From Marivirga arenosa (lineage in GTDB: Bacteria; Bacteroidota; Bacteroidia; Cytophagales; Cyclobacteriaceae): 64,000 nt of DNA. Made by a program: the position numbers and the translations under genes. Of the stretch, positions 1 through 7,863 are shown piece after piece. The stretch lies in contig NZ_CP129968.2 of assembly GCF_030503875.2 (NCBI RefSeq), positions 2,692,001 to 2,756,000 on the forward strand, given 5' to 3'. The notes under the pieces were generated by a model. It was not told where the DNA came from, searched no databases, and worked only from the letters and a program-made list of their open reading frames with translations. Position 1 is the stretch's first letter; each line of letters opens with the position of its first letter.

Positions 1-903
1 AAATTTAGGTGTATCAATATCTAATTTACCCCAAGTGATTTTTTCGTTAGGAACAGCACCTGAATAAGATCCATAACTGGTAGTAGAATCAGATATCTGA
101 CAGAAATAGCTCCAAAATGGAACATCTTTATACTCCAAGTCCTGGTATAGCATTGGCACTACACAAATTGGGAAATCTCCTGCAATTCCCCCTCCTATTT
201 GGAAGAAGCCAACACCTTCTGTACCTGCATTATCCTGATACCATTTTGACAAGAAGGTCATGTATTCGATTCCGGATTTCATGGTTGAGGGCTTTAATTC
301 ACCCTTCACACAATAACTAGCAAAAATATTTCCTAAGGTACTGTCTTCCCAACCCGGAACTATAATTGGTAAGTTCTTTTCAGCTGCTGCGAGCATCCAA
401 CTATTTTTAGGATCTATTTCATAATATTGTTCTAATACTCCAGATCTAATAAGCTTATACATAAACTCATGAGGGAAATATCTTTCCCCTTTTTCTTCTG
501 CATCTTTCCAAATATCAAAAATATGTTGTTGTAATCTTCTGAATGCTTCTTCTTCAGGAATGCAGGTATCTGTCACTCTATTAAGACCCTTCTCAAGCAA
601 ATCCCACTCTTGTTGTGGAGTTAAATCTCTATAGTTTGGAACCCTCTCATAATGACTATGAGCTACTAAATTCATCAAGTCTTCCTCTAGATTGGCTCCA
701 GTGCAACTGATGATTTGTACTTTATCTTGTCTGATCATTTCAGCAAAGGAAATACCTAACTCAGCAGTTGACATAGCACCGGCTAAAGTTACCATCATTT
801 TCTTCCCTGACTCAATATGTGTTTTATAAGCCTCGGCTGCATCTATTAGAGCAGCGGCATTAAAATGGCGATAGTTGTGTTTTAAAAATTCTGTAATTTT
901 CAT
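1..903 (-). CDS. Deoxyhypusine synthase family protein (3' end outside window)
   Basis: An open frame of 301 codons runs from ATG at 903 off the left edge without a stop, so the C-terminus is missing. It starts MKITEFLKHNYRHFNAAAL and continues with GKKMMVTLAGAMSTAELG and IISCTGANLEEDLMNL, the NAD-binding pattern of the deoxyhypusine synthase fold. Near the edge it reads NEKITWGKL; the lysine of this WGK matches the catalytic lysine of eukaryotic deoxyhypusine synthase (SWGK). The eukaryotic enzyme transfers the aminobutyl group of spermidine to eIF5A. Bacteria lack a true eIF5A, so the bacterial homologues are thought to act in polyamine metabolism or on another acceptor. The substrate here is unknown. 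The nearest gene upstream, the TetR gene, is read in the same direction 63 bp away. Family assignment is secure, exact reaction is not. Confidence 0.85.
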   Translation of the reverse strand, partial: MKITEFLKHNYRHFNAAALIDAAEAYKTHIESGKKMMVTLAGAMSTAELGISFAEMIRQDKVQIISCTGANLEEDLMNLVAHSHYERVPNYRDLTPQQEWDLLEKGLNRVTDTCIPEEEAFRRLQQHIFDIWKDAEEKGERYFPHEFMYKLIRSGVLEQYYEIDPKNSWMLAAAEKNLPIIVPGWEDSTLGNIFASYCVKGELKPSTMKSGIEYMTFLSKWYQDNAGTEGVGFFQIGGGIAGDFPICVVPMLYQDLEYKDVPFWSYFCQISDSTTSYGSYSGAVPNEKITWGKLDIDTPKF

Positions 904-966
904 ATGAAATTATTTGTTGTAAAAATAATTAAAAATACGGAAGGGCTAAGAAAATTAAAGGAATAA

Positions 967-1605
967 TCAGAAGGTTTCAAGAACGGAGTTAATATTCTTT
1001 TTAAGCATTCCCTTTACGGGTATTTGTTTCATTTTTGCCACTAAAATAGACCCGTAAGTGGTGGTCAGGAGCATGCTAACCATATCGCTGACGTTTGAGC
1101 TCTTGGTAATTTCAGTTTGAAAGATAGCCTCTAAAATATACTTTTCTAATAGCTTATCAAAAGCTAGCACTTCCATATGCTGAACACCCTCATGATTGGG
1201 AAAAAGCAAATATTTTTCAGCCTTTTTGATGCTAATTGGTTTTAAAACTGTAGGAGAAACAGCATGATACTTAATTAAATGTAGAATTACAGAACTATAA
1301 TTTTCACATAGATCACCGTACCGGTCAAAGATATATTTTACAGCTTTAATCCCTTTCGTTTCATTTGAAAGTAACTCCATACTAATTTCAAAAGACCATA
1401 CCCTCAAAAAATAAAGTAAAAGATCTTCTTTCTGTGGAAAATATCTAAAAAATGTAACTTTTGATATACCTACCTTTTCACATAGGTTAGTAACGTGTAA
1501 ATCTTGAAAATTGCTTTTTTGTAGTTCTGTTTTGGCGGTCGATAGTATAAGTAACTTTAATTTTGCTGATTTTCGTTCCCTTAAACTGATCTCACTGTTT
1601 GCCAT
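967..1605 (-). CDS. TetR/AcrR family transcriptional regulator
   Basis: 212 residues, the usual length for the family. The N-terminal helix-turn-helix lies at about residues 15-65, with VTNLCEKVGISKVTFFRYF matching the TetR recognition region (a short helix, GIS/GVS turn, then xFYRYF). The rest is a poorly conserved all-helical ligand and dimerisation domain, so no ligand can be named. It starts 10 bp downstream of the OmpA/PD40 gene and is read in the same direction, so the two are probably cotranscribed. TetR proteins usually repress their own operon, so the OmpA-like gene may be the target; this is an inference. Confidence 0.85.
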   Translation of the reverse strand: MANSEISLRERKSAKLKLLILSTAKTELQKSNFQDLHVTNLCEKVGISKVTFFRYFPQKEDLLLYFLRVWSFEISMELLSNETKGIKAVKYIFDRYGDLCENYSSVILHLIKYHAVSPTVLKPISIKKAEKYLLFPNHEGVQHMEVLAFDKLLEKYILEAIFQTEITKSSNVSDMVSMLLTTTYGSILVAKMKQIPVKGMLKKNINSVLETF

Positions 1606-1615
1606 TTCCTTTGCA

Positions 1616-3226
1616 TTAGATTTTGATTATAGTAAACTCAACTCTTCTATTTAATTTTCTTGTTGCTTCAGATTTGTTACTAGCAATTGGTCTAGCACCT
1701 CCATATCCTTTGCTTTCTAACCTTTTTGAATCTATGCCTTTATCAACAAGATATTGTTTTATTCTATCAGATCTTTCTTGTGATAATTCAATATTCAATT
1801 TTGCACTACCTGTATTATCGGTATGCCCTGATAATTCTATCTCTACATTTGGGTTTTTCTTTAACATGCTATACACCCTATCCAATTCTTCAAAGGAACC
1901 ATCCATGATAGTAGAAGTTCCTCTCTTAAACAAAACACTCTTAAGTTGAATGGTAGTCCCTTTTGTTAAACTTAATAATTCAAGTTTAACCGTCTGATTA
2001 TCGGATATTGTATCGGTTTTGATGGTCTGAAAGTCATCTAAATAACCTTCTACAGAAATATCTACTGTATAAATTGAATCTTTGTAAAGCTTAGTTTTAT
2101 AAGTTGAAGTTTTGCTCATTACTATTTCCGAGTAAGAACTCTTGCTCATTTCATTCACCCCTTTAATTAAAAGCTGTGGTTTTAATTCAGCACCCGTGAA
2201 TCCATCTACCACTTGGAATTTAACTTGAATCTTTTCCCTGGCTGCTTTCTTATTAGACTGGTTTGAATTTGTTGCTATTGCTAAAACAGATTGTGATGAG
2301 GCAGTCATGCTCTTTTCAACTTCTGGTTCTACCTCCACTTCAGGAGGAGTATTCATTTGCATAATGTTCCCTAATCCAATACTATTTACTGTATTGACAA
2401 GCATTACATCTTGAGAATTATTGAATAATTTAAAATACCAATCCGCCCCTTCCGTATTTACATTTTCAAGATTTTCTGGTTCAGACCAGGTAGTCCAAGT
2501 GGCATCCTGCCTTTTACTGTAAAAAACATCTCTACTCCCCTTTCCCCCTTTTCCATTTGAACTAAAGAAAAGTGTTTTATTATCTGGAGCCAAATAAGGT
2601 GTTAATTCTTGAGCTTCTGTATTTATATCTACACCTAAATTTCTTAATTCTGTCCATTCATCAATAGACTTTCTAAATGTATAATAAATGTCTTCATTTC
2701 CTCTAGTACTAAAACTCTCTAAGCTTAGCACCATAATTTTGCCATCTTTACTTAAGCTCCCTGATAGATGATCTGATTTGTTTTTATAATATGGAATATC
2801 AATGGGTTTTGGCTCACTCCAATTATCCCCTATTCGTCTAGAGAAAGATAAACCTCCTTTACGTGGATTGGTATAATTTCCAACTACATACATGATATTA
2901 TCATCAGGCGTAATTCCGATAACTGCATTATAATTTGAATTATTTACAGGTCCTCGCAAACGCTGAGCCTGAGTCCATTGACCATTAATTTTTCTACTAA
3001 ACCAAACATCACCTTGATCTCTTTCCCCTCCTGCATTTTCAGGGTGGTTCTTTTTAGTGAAGTAAATTGTATTTTCATCCGCTGACAGTACTGGTGAAAT
3101 ATCATCATATATACTTTCCAGTGAATCTATAACTTGAGGAGTACTTTGTCCTAAGAGAGAAAAAGTGAGAGAGAAAAGCAATATGGTTAACAGTACTTTA
3201 AAGCGCATTTTAGGTGGCATTATCAC
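1616..3226 (-). CDS. PD40/OmpA-family envelope protein with a carboxypeptidase-regulatory-like domain
   Basis: 536 residues with a type I signal peptide (about residues 6-27, ending LLGQ). Residues 30-290 hold PD40/WD40-like beta-propeller blades: repeated LSADENTIYFTKK and ITPDDNIMYVV type segments, and LAPDNKTLFFSSNGKGG. Residues 330-420 look like a carboxypeptidase-regulatory or Ig-like fold. The last 115 residues are an OmpA-like peptidoglycan-binding domain with IELSGHTDNTGSAKLN and LSQERSDRIKQYLVDKGI followed by RKLNRRVEF. Such proteins sit in the periplasm anchored to peptidoglycan and support outer-membrane machines. The domain order resembles PorE of the type IX secretion system but without the N-terminal TPRs, so a T9SS role is only a possibility. 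The TetR gene follows 10 bp downstream. Confidence 0.8.
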   Translation of the reverse strand: MIMPPKMRFKVLLTILLFSLTFSLLGQSTPQVIDSLESIYDDISPVLSADENTIYFTKKNHPENAGGERDQGDVWFSRKINGQWTQAQRLRGPVNNSNYNAVIGITPDDNIMYVVGNYTNPRKGGLSFSRRIGDNWSEPKPIDIPYYKNKSDHLSGSLSKDGKIMVLSLESFSTRGNEDIYYTFRKSIDEWTELRNLGVDINTEAQELTPYLAPDNKTLFFSSNGKGGKGSRDVFYSKRQDATWTTWSEPENLENVNTEGADWYFKLFNNSQDVMLVNTVNSIGLGNIMQMNTPPEVEVEPEVEKSMTASSQSVLAIATNSNQSNKKAAREKIQVKFQVVDGFTGAELKPQLLIKGVNEMSKSSYSEIVMSKTSTYKTKLYKDSIYTVDISVEGYLDDFQTIKTDTISDNQTVKLELLSLTKGTTIQLKSVLFKRGTSTIMDGSFEELDRVYSMLKKNPNVEIELSGHTDNTGSAKLNIELSQERSDRIKQYLVDKGIDSKRLESKGYGGARPIASNKSEATRKLNRRVEFTIIKI

Positions 3227-3557
3227 AATACAATATAGTTCAATTGAATAATTCTTACAATCGTGATTGGATGTAAACCTTACACCTAATCTTAGTATAT
3301 TATCAAAAATAAAACGATAGTATAGAACTTATTCATCGCTAATCTACTATATTTTTTTCTAAAATCAACTTAAAGCTATAAAATAATTATAGAGGTCTTT
3401 TAAATTGTATATCAGTTAGTTATAGAATTATCTAATTAGATTATCAAACTGATATAAATATTATTAGAAATAGTTTGACTTTATTACTTGTATTAAAATA
3501 GTAGAATTTCAACGGAATTAATTTTGAGATTTAATTACTCTAATACCTTTTTAATTA
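3227..3557. other. Gene-free AT-rich spacer
   Basis: 331 bp between the 3' end of the universal stress protein gene and the start of the OmpA/PD40 gene. No open frame or RNA gene was recognised. The only hint is a TAnnTTTG-type box on the minus strand at 3304-3311 (reading TATTTTTG), 78 bp or more upstream of the OmpA/PD40 start, with no convincing -33 element. Confidence 0.5.
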
Positions 3558-4385
3558 TTAATCCTGTTCTTGATAAATCAATAATGGATGGGTGCTTAAA
3601 TATGAAATTTCAGTAGAAACGCTGCTGCTTAGTATTTTCTCAAAAAAGTTTCTTTTCCTTTTCAAAAGAACCAATAATTCACCCTTTTGATCACTTACAA
3701 ATTCTTCTATGCCACTACTAATATCTTTCTTATATTCCTTTAAATAATAGCTAATTTTTTCATATCCTAGAAAGGTCGAAAGCTCAGATTTAAAATCTTC
3801 ATAGCTTCTTTCACTAAGGAAGTTTTTAGAATGACTTACATGTACAAAATTAATTCTACTTCGAAATGGGTAAATAAAGCTCACCAGCTTTTGCATGGTT
3901 ATATTATCCTTATCAGAATAATCTGATGCATAGACTACCGAACTCCAGCCTTTAAAATCTGCATCTAGTGGGATAGTTAAAACTGGAACTGCTGCATGCT
4001 TTAGTGTCCTGAGGGTTCTGCTTCCAATAATAGTTTTTCTGTTGTAGCCATGACCTTGTGTACCCATTACAATTAAGTCGTAATCGTGTTTATTGGCATA
4101 ATTACTTATTGTGTTTTCCATATTCCCAATGGATAAAACAAAATCACATTCGAAACCATATTCATTTTCAATTTCTTCAGAAAGGCTTCTTAATTTTTCT
4201 TTTGCATGAGTCTTCAGATCATTAAAATCAGATTCCTCACCTTCTATAGCTTGAGTAAACTCTTTTTCAGTAAAAATATGAATAAGCATCATGCTTCCTT
4301 TTCGGATTTGAAGAAGCTTAGCAGCATATTCTAATGCATTTAAAGAATAAGCTGAAAAATCAACTGGGCATAAAAATCTATCCAT
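3558..4385 (-). CDS. Universal stress protein, tandem UspA domains
   Basis: 275 residues comprising two UspA-type domains in tandem, about residues 1-140 and 145-275. The first begins FLCPVDFSAYSLNAL, the normal Usp start, and ends with an intact ATP-binding motif at residues 108-122: GTQG, nine residues, then GS (pattern Gx2Gx9GS). The second domain (VVYASDYSDKDNITM) lacks this glycine motif and is probably non-nucleotide-binding. No signal peptide, so cytoplasmic. It lies 42 bp downstream of the DNA glycosylase gene on the same strand and is probably cotranscribed with it, which would pair a stress-survival protein with a DNA repair enzyme. Confidence 0.88.
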   Translation of the reverse strand: MDRFLCPVDFSAYSLNALEYAAKLLQIRKGSMMLIHIFTEKEFTQAIEGEESDFNDLKTHAKEKLRSLSEEIENEYGFECDFVLSIGNMENTISNYANKHDYDLIVMGTQGHGYNRKTIIGSRTLRTLKHAAVPVLTIPLDADFKGWSSVVYASDYSDKDNITMQKLVSFIYPFRSRINFVHVSHSKNFLSERSYEDFKSELSTFLGYEKISYYLKEYKKDISSGIEEFVSDQKGELLVLLKRKRNFFEKILSSSVSTEISYLSTHPLLIYQEQD

Positions 4386-4427
4386 ATTACTTATGTTTAA
4401 TTTACAATTTAAAAAAAAATAGGTTTT

Positions 4428-5036
4428 CTAAAACTTACTAACGAATTTATTTCCTGATATATAAAATCGCCATGGCAATAATGCATCCTCCTCAGCATAA
4501 TCAATTCCTATGCGAGTGCTATGAATTACATTTTGAACTTCTATATTCGAATCATATATATACAATTCATTGCTATAGACCATATCAACACCATTATGAC
4601 CCTTATTAATACCCAATGATTTGGAAAGTTTACCAGGCCCTGAAAATACGGTAGGTTTAAATTTAGAAGTTTTTCTTCTCGCCAACATATAATCAATACC
4701 ACTGATTGGCTCCACTCCCCTCACCAATACTGCATCTGCAGTTCCTTTTACATTGGTTACAATATTAAATAGATGATGAATGCCATAACATAAATACACA
4801 TAGGCAGTTCCGCCTGGTTCATACATGGTAGCTGTTCGTTTTGTAAATTTACCCATATGTGCATGGCATGCTTTATCATTTTGACCTGAATAGGCTTCTG
4901 TTTCAGTAATAATGGCTTCACTTATAACTCCATTAATATTTGTGCATATCACTTTACCTAAAAGTCTCTGAGCTATTTCTACTACATCAGTATTTTCATA
5001 AAAAGACCGAGTTAATCTTTTTTTTGTAACTTTCAT
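4428..5036 (-). CDS. 3-methyladenine DNA glycosylase (Aag/MPG family)
   Basis: Removes alkylated bases such as 3-methyladenine and hypoxanthine in base excision repair. The frame is open from 5087, but I choose the internal ATG at 5036 (202 residues, MKVTKKRLTRSF...). The extra 17 residues are a hydrophobic leader not found in the family, and the longer start would leave only 3 bp to the divergent gene at 5091. Family hallmarks are ITETEAY, holding the catalytic glutamate at residue 47, then YVYLCYGIHHLFNIV, LVRGVEP and the GPGKLSKSLGI loop that ends the active site. Length is typical. The stress protein gene follows 42 bp downstream. Confidence 0.92.
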   Translation of the reverse strand: MKVTKKRLTRSFYENTDVVEIAQRLLGKVICTNINGVISEAIITETEAYSGQNDKACHAHMGKFTKRTATMYEPGGTAYVYLCYGIHHLFNIVTNVKGTADAVLVRGVEPISGIDYMLARRKTSKFKPTVFSGPGKLSKSLGINKGHNGVDMVYSNELYIYDSNIEVQNVIHSTRIGIDYAEEDALLPWRFYISGNKFVSKF

Positions 5037-5090
5037 CTTAAATATTAGTATCTCTATTTTATCAATTAAAATAACTAAAACATACACATT

Positions 5091-5960
5091 ATGAAAAAAT
5101 CAATTTTTGTTATGTGTCTATCAGTGCTATTAATTAGTAGCATTGAATTAAAGGCGCAAATTAACATTCCTCAGCCTTCACCAAAGGCTAAAGTTGAAAC
5201 TACAGTAGGTTTAACTGATGTTTCAATAAGCTATTTCAGACCAAGCCTTAAAGGTCGAAAAATATTTGGAGAAGGTGATGGTTATTTACAACCCTATGGT
5301 GTTTTATGGAGAGCAGGTGCCAATTCTGGTTCTATTTTATCATTATCTTCTGAAGCTGTAATAGCAGGAAAAAAAGTTGCTGCGGGAGAATACCTTATCT
5401 TCATGACACCAGGAGAAAAAGAATGGGAATTTAAATTATATAGTGATTTATCATTAGGAGGTAACGTTGGTTTATATGATGAGGCTAAAGAAGTAATGTC
5501 AGTAATTGTAAATGCTGATGTGTTGGATGAAAAAGTTGAGACTTTAACTTATCAAATTTCAGATATTAGTCCTGATAATACTGCAGCAAATATCCATTTT
5601 AGATGGGAAAATGTTAGTGTAAAAGTTCCTTTTGAGGTATCCTATGATGCTCAGGTGATGGCCCAAATAGAACAAAACACAAAAGTAAATCCAAGAAATT
5701 TAATTTCTGCTGCAAATTATTATTATACAACCGACAGAGATTTAAAGCAAGCATTACAATGGATTGATACTTATTTAGCAGAAGGAAATAATAGCCAGCA
5801 ATTCTGGAATCTTCATTTAAAAGCTCAAATTTTAGCTAAAATGGGCGATAAAAAAGCCGCCAAAGCCGTTGCAGAAAAATCTATAGAAATAGCAAAACAA
5901 AATAGTTCGGGTGATTTTGGTTATGTAAAAAGAAATCAGGACTTAATTGATTCATTATAA
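5091..5960 (+). CDS. DUF2911 family exported protein with C-terminal TPR-like helices
   Basis: 289 residues. A signal peptide covers about residues 1-22 (MKKSIFVMCLSVLLISS... ending LKAQ). Residues 25-180 match the Bacteroidota DUF2911 family: PQPSPKAKVETTVGLTDVSI, RPSLKGRKIFG, LQPYGVLWRAGAN, and GEYLIFMTPGE. Residues 200-285 are helical with TPR-like spacing (ALQWIDTYLAEGN, WNLHLKAQILAKMGDKKAAKA). Function of the family is unknown; location is presumably periplasmic. It is a single-gene unit, divergent from the DNA glycosylase gene and followed by a strong terminator at 5985-6014. Confidence 0.82.
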   Translation: MKKSIFVMCLSVLLISSIELKAQINIPQPSPKAKVETTVGLTDVSISYFRPSLKGRKIFGEGDGYLQPYGVLWRAGANSGSILSLSSEAVIAGKKVAAGEYLIFMTPGEKEWEFKLYSDLSLGGNVGLYDEAKEVMSVIVNADVLDEKVETLTYQISDISPDNTAANIHFRWENVSVKVPFEVSYDAQVMAQIEQNTKVNPRNLISAANYYYTTDRDLKQALQWIDTYLAEGNNSQQFWNLHLKAQILAKMGDKKAAKAVAEKSIEIAKQNSSGDFGYVKRNQDLIDSL

Positions 5961-5984
5961 AACCTGAACCCAACACAATAATTT

Positions 5985-6014
5985 AAAGGCTTGAATAATC
6001 TCAAGCCTTTTTTT
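5985..6014 (+). terminator. Rho-independent terminator between convergent genes
   Basis: A 10-bp perfect stem, AAAGGCTTGA at 5985-5994 and TCAAGCCTTT at 6001-6010, closes a 6-base loop and runs into seven T residues (6008-6014). It ends the DUF2911 transcript. The A-rich left flank makes it partly bidirectional, so it may also serve the convergent OmpA gene whose stop codon is at 6013. Confidence 0.9.
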
Positions 6015-7764
6015 ATTCATAAAATCGAGATAGATCTAGAATTTTCACTTCTGCTTTTCGAGATTTATCCTCAACCATTCCTGTTAACACCCCAAACCCC
6101 CTGGCTGCTAATCTATCTTGTTCGATTCCTTGATCTAAGAAGAATTTCAACACTGATTGAGCTCTTTTATTGGATAGCTCATAGTTATACCTAGGATTAC
6201 CATCTGATGAAGCAAATGCAGAAATTTGAATTCCTAGGTTTTGATGAACTTTTACAAAATTTGCCATATCCTTCAATCTCTCTTCGTGAGATGGTAAAAC
6301 ATCTATAGAATTAACATCAAAATAAACCTGATAAGCAGATATATTTAAAACTGAATCAATCAATTGCTTTATTTTTAATTCTTCATCAGTAACGAAATTA
6401 TTTTCAGTCTTTTTTAATTCTGCTATTCTTTCTCGAGCAGTGATTCCTAAATCTCCTACATGCTTTACCATATAGATATCTGTAAATCCTAAGCCTTCTT
6501 CTCTTACGGAAGCCAAATAACCTCTTTCACCATCTGATGTTGGATGGAAATAAACTTCATCATCTACCGTATTAACTGGATAACCCAAATTTTTTGGGCT
6601 AGTCCATTTTTGTGATTTATCATCATATTTAGACGTAAATACATCAAATCCTCCAAAACCTTTATGGCCTCTACTACTGAAATAAATGGTAACACCGTCT
6701 TTTGCCATAAAAGGCCCATCTTCGTCTAGCTTCGTATTAATTTCTGGCCCCATATTAAATGGTCGTTTCCATTGTCCATCTTCTTTATAACATCCATATA
6801 TATCAAATCCTCCATACCCCCCTGGTCTATTTGAAGCAAACATCATGAATTCCCCATCATCAGATACCCAGATGGATTGTTCTGCAAACCCTTGAGAATT
6901 GATCCTCCCTTCTAATGGCTTAGGTTTTGACCATTCCTCATTTGCATTTTCAGTAGAATAATAAATATCACCATTGCCTTCATCCGAGTAAATGTATAAT
7001 GTTTTACCATCGCCACTGAGGAATAAATTAGAATCATGATATAGGGTATTTATATTTTGACCAATATTTTTAGCTTTGCTCCAGGTTACTCCTTTTCTTT
7101 TAGAGATGTATATATCTTCAAAATAGAAATTATCTTTATCTACGTTTTCATTCGTATTTTCTTCTTGTCTTCGAGAAGTGAAGATCATGACCGTTTCATC
7201 CTTATTTAAAACAGGAGCATAATCAGGCCAAGATGAATTTACATCTTCACCTACATGTTCGATAGTATAAGAAGAAGGCATTCCAATAATCTCCTTTGCA
7301 TTTTTGCATTCCTCTATTCTATCATTTACATCATAAACAGAAGTTCTATCTCCTCCTCTGTAGCCTCTATTGGCCATTAATCTCTGTTTGTAGGCGTTAA
7401 AATATTTCAAAGCTTTCTCAAACTCTAAACCATATTGATACCCCCTTCCTAGTAGGTAGTCAATATTAAATCTATACTTTGGATCAAGTCTTTTTACTCT
7501 TTCAAAATATTCCGTTGAATAATCTCTGTTAACAGTTTCCAGATAAAGGATCCCAGCCATATAATTAGCTCTTACATTCATTGTATCAGCCGTTGCTGCT
7601 TGAATGTAAATATCTTTTGCAATTTCAATAGCGTCTTTAGCCTCTGCATAAACCTGATCTGCCTGTTCTAAATAGATTTTTGCTAATTCAGGATCCTGTG
7701 CCATAGATTTGACAGCGAAGAAACTAAAGAGTGAAAGAAAAAATAATTTAATTTTCAATTCCAT
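6013..7764 (-). CDS. TPR/PD40/OmpA-family envelope protein
   Basis: 583 residues with a type I signal peptide (about 1-22, ending KSMAQ). Residues 25-150 form TPR-like helices (DPELAKIYLEQADQVYAEAK, ALKYFNAYKQRL). Residues 170-430 are PD40 beta-propeller blades (APVLNKDETVMIFTSRR, LSGDGKTLYIYSD, VSDDGEFMMFASNRPGG, MAKDGVTIYFSSRGHKG, HPTSDGERGYLAS). The last 110 residues are an OmpA-like peptidoglycan-binding domain (VYFDVNSIDVLPSHEERL, NYELSNKRAQSVLKFFLDQGI). TPR, propeller and OmpA is the order seen in PorE and related gliding/T9SS envelope proteins, although the leader has no lipobox and the carboxypeptidase-like module is not obvious. It is monocistronic and ends at a shared terminator. 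Structural role in the envelope is likely; the specific machine is inferred. Confidence 0.82.
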   Translation of the reverse strand: MELKIKLFFLSLFSFFAVKSMAQDPELAKIYLEQADQVYAEAKDAIEIAKDIYIQAATADTMNVRANYMAGILYLETVNRDYSTEYFERVKRLDPKYRFNIDYLLGRGYQYGLEFEKALKYFNAYKQRLMANRGYRGGDRTSVYDVNDRIEECKNAKEIIGMPSSYTIEHVGEDVNSSWPDYAPVLNKDETVMIFTSRRQEENTNENVDKDNFYFEDIYISKRKGVTWSKAKNIGQNINTLYHDSNLFLSGDGKTLYIYSDEGNGDIYYSTENANEEWSKPKPLEGRINSQGFAEQSIWVSDDGEFMMFASNRPGGYGGFDIYGCYKEDGQWKRPFNMGPEINTKLDEDGPFMAKDGVTIYFSSRGHKGFGGFDVFTSKYDDKSQKWTSPKNLGYPVNTVDDEVYFHPTSDGERGYLASVREEGLGFTDIYMVKHVGDLGITARERIAELKKTENNFVTDEELKIKQLIDSVLNISAYQVYFDVNSIDVLPSHEERLKDMANFVKVHQNLGIQISAFASSDGNPRYNYELSNKRAQSVLKFFLDQGIEQDRLAARGFGVLTGMVEDKSRKAEVKILDLSRFYE

Positions 7765-7800
7765 AAAGATTAGAAAAATACAACTAGCTAGTTAAACCTC

Positions 7801-7836
7801 CAAATATAAACTAAAAATAAAATATCTTCTCTCAAT
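7801..7836 (-). promoter_or_regulatory. Candidate Bacteroidota promoter for the TPR/PD40/OmpA gene
   Basis: On the minus strand a perfect -7 box, TATATTTG (plus coordinates 7801-7808), lies 36 bp before the ATG at 7764. A TTG-type -33 element (7833-7835) stands 24 bp upstream, slightly longer than the usual spacing, which lowers confidence. Confidence 0.35.
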
Positions 7837-7863
7837 TATTATTGAGCAATAAACTGTATTCCC

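Noticed and set aside
5037..5087. Upstream ATG extending the DNA glycosylase by 17 residues
   Set aside because: The extension is a hydrophobic stretch absent in the family and would leave 3 bp to the divergent gene; the ATG at 5036 fits better.
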